DNA of 13,849 nucleotides, from contig DYJV01000006.1 of NCBI GenBank assembly GCA_020722945.1, forward strand, positions 1 to 13,849, read 5' to 3'. A program made the position numbers and the translations under genes. Every line of letters begins with the position of its first letter. Positions within the stretch are counted from its first letter, which is position 1. The notes under the pieces were generated by a model, which was given only the letters and a program-made list of their open reading frames with translations, had not been told where the DNA came from and ran no database searches. The DNA is from Candidatus Methylomirabilis sp. Lineage in GTDB: Bacteria; DYJV01. This document shows positions 13,809 through 13,849 of this stretch, one piece after another.

Positions 13809-13849
13809 GTAAATATTCTATAAATATTCTGTAAATATTCTGTAAATAT
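13809..13849. repeat. 11-bp tandem repeat upstream of the cytochrome operon
   Basis: Plus-strand units are GTAAATATTCT (13809), ATAAATATTCT (13820), GTAAATATTCT (13831) and a partial GTAAATAT (13842) cut by the window edge. Period is exactly 11 bases, about one helical turn, with one substitution. It ends 92 bases before the operon's GTG. Confidence 0.75.

Noticed and set aside
13809-13849. Reading the 11-bp repeats as a CRISPR array
   Set aside because: The units are directly adjacent with no spacers and far too short for CRISPR repeats.

Overview
The window is AT-rich throughout, and every intact gene lies on the minus strand. The gene content suggests an anaerobic, respiring, multiheme-cytochrome-rich bacterium: a menaquinol-type NrfC/NrfD module, many CXXCH haem sites, and an RND efflux operon with low-GC codon use. 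A Deferribacterales-like thermophile or nitrate/metal respirer would fit. That placement is inferred from gene content and base composition, not from a marker gene.

Layout, read on the minus strand from right to left. (1) 13849-13717: leader with an 11-bp tandem repeat at the window edge. (2) 13716-9596: a tight four-gene operon encoding a membrane-anchored tetrahaem cytochrome c, a Tat-exported four-cluster ferredoxin (NrfC/PsrB type), an NrfD-type membrane quinol subunit, and an octahaem cytochrome of the hydroxylamine oxidoreductase (HAO) family. The genes overlap or lie 1-38 bases apart, and a perfect intrinsic terminator sits 4 bases after the last stop. (3) 9624-8983: a secreted protein of unknown function whose start is unclear, because its frame runs through that terminator. 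(4) 8982-8586: leader with a terminator-like repeat and a Fur-box-like palindrome. (5) 8585-7314: a second, shorter octahaem HAO-family cytochrome with its own terminator. (6) 7313-5942: a graveyard of decayed genes: a nucleotidyltransferase (MNT) fragment, a frameshifted ArsR regulator that still has a good promoter, and IS3/IS481-type transposase remnants. (7) 5935-456: a three-gene tripartite efflux operon (TolC-like outer-membrane channel, membrane-fusion adaptor, RND pump) behind a sigma70-like promoter. (8) 455-1: non-coding, degenerate sequence.

Working model for the respiratory part: NrfD oxidises quinol in the membrane. Electrons pass through the ferredoxin subunit and the tetrahaem cytochrome to the periplasmic octahaem enzyme. 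HAO-family enzymes act on nitrite, hydroxylamine, hydrazine or NO, and those coupled to quinol pools usually run reductively, so this cluster is a candidate quinol:nitrite or hydroxylamine reductase that is neither NrfA/NrfH nor a classical HAO/cM552 system. The second octahaem cytochrome, with its own terminator and a possible iron-responsive operator, may be a separately regulated partner or paralogue. Substrate and direction cannot be settled from sequence alone.
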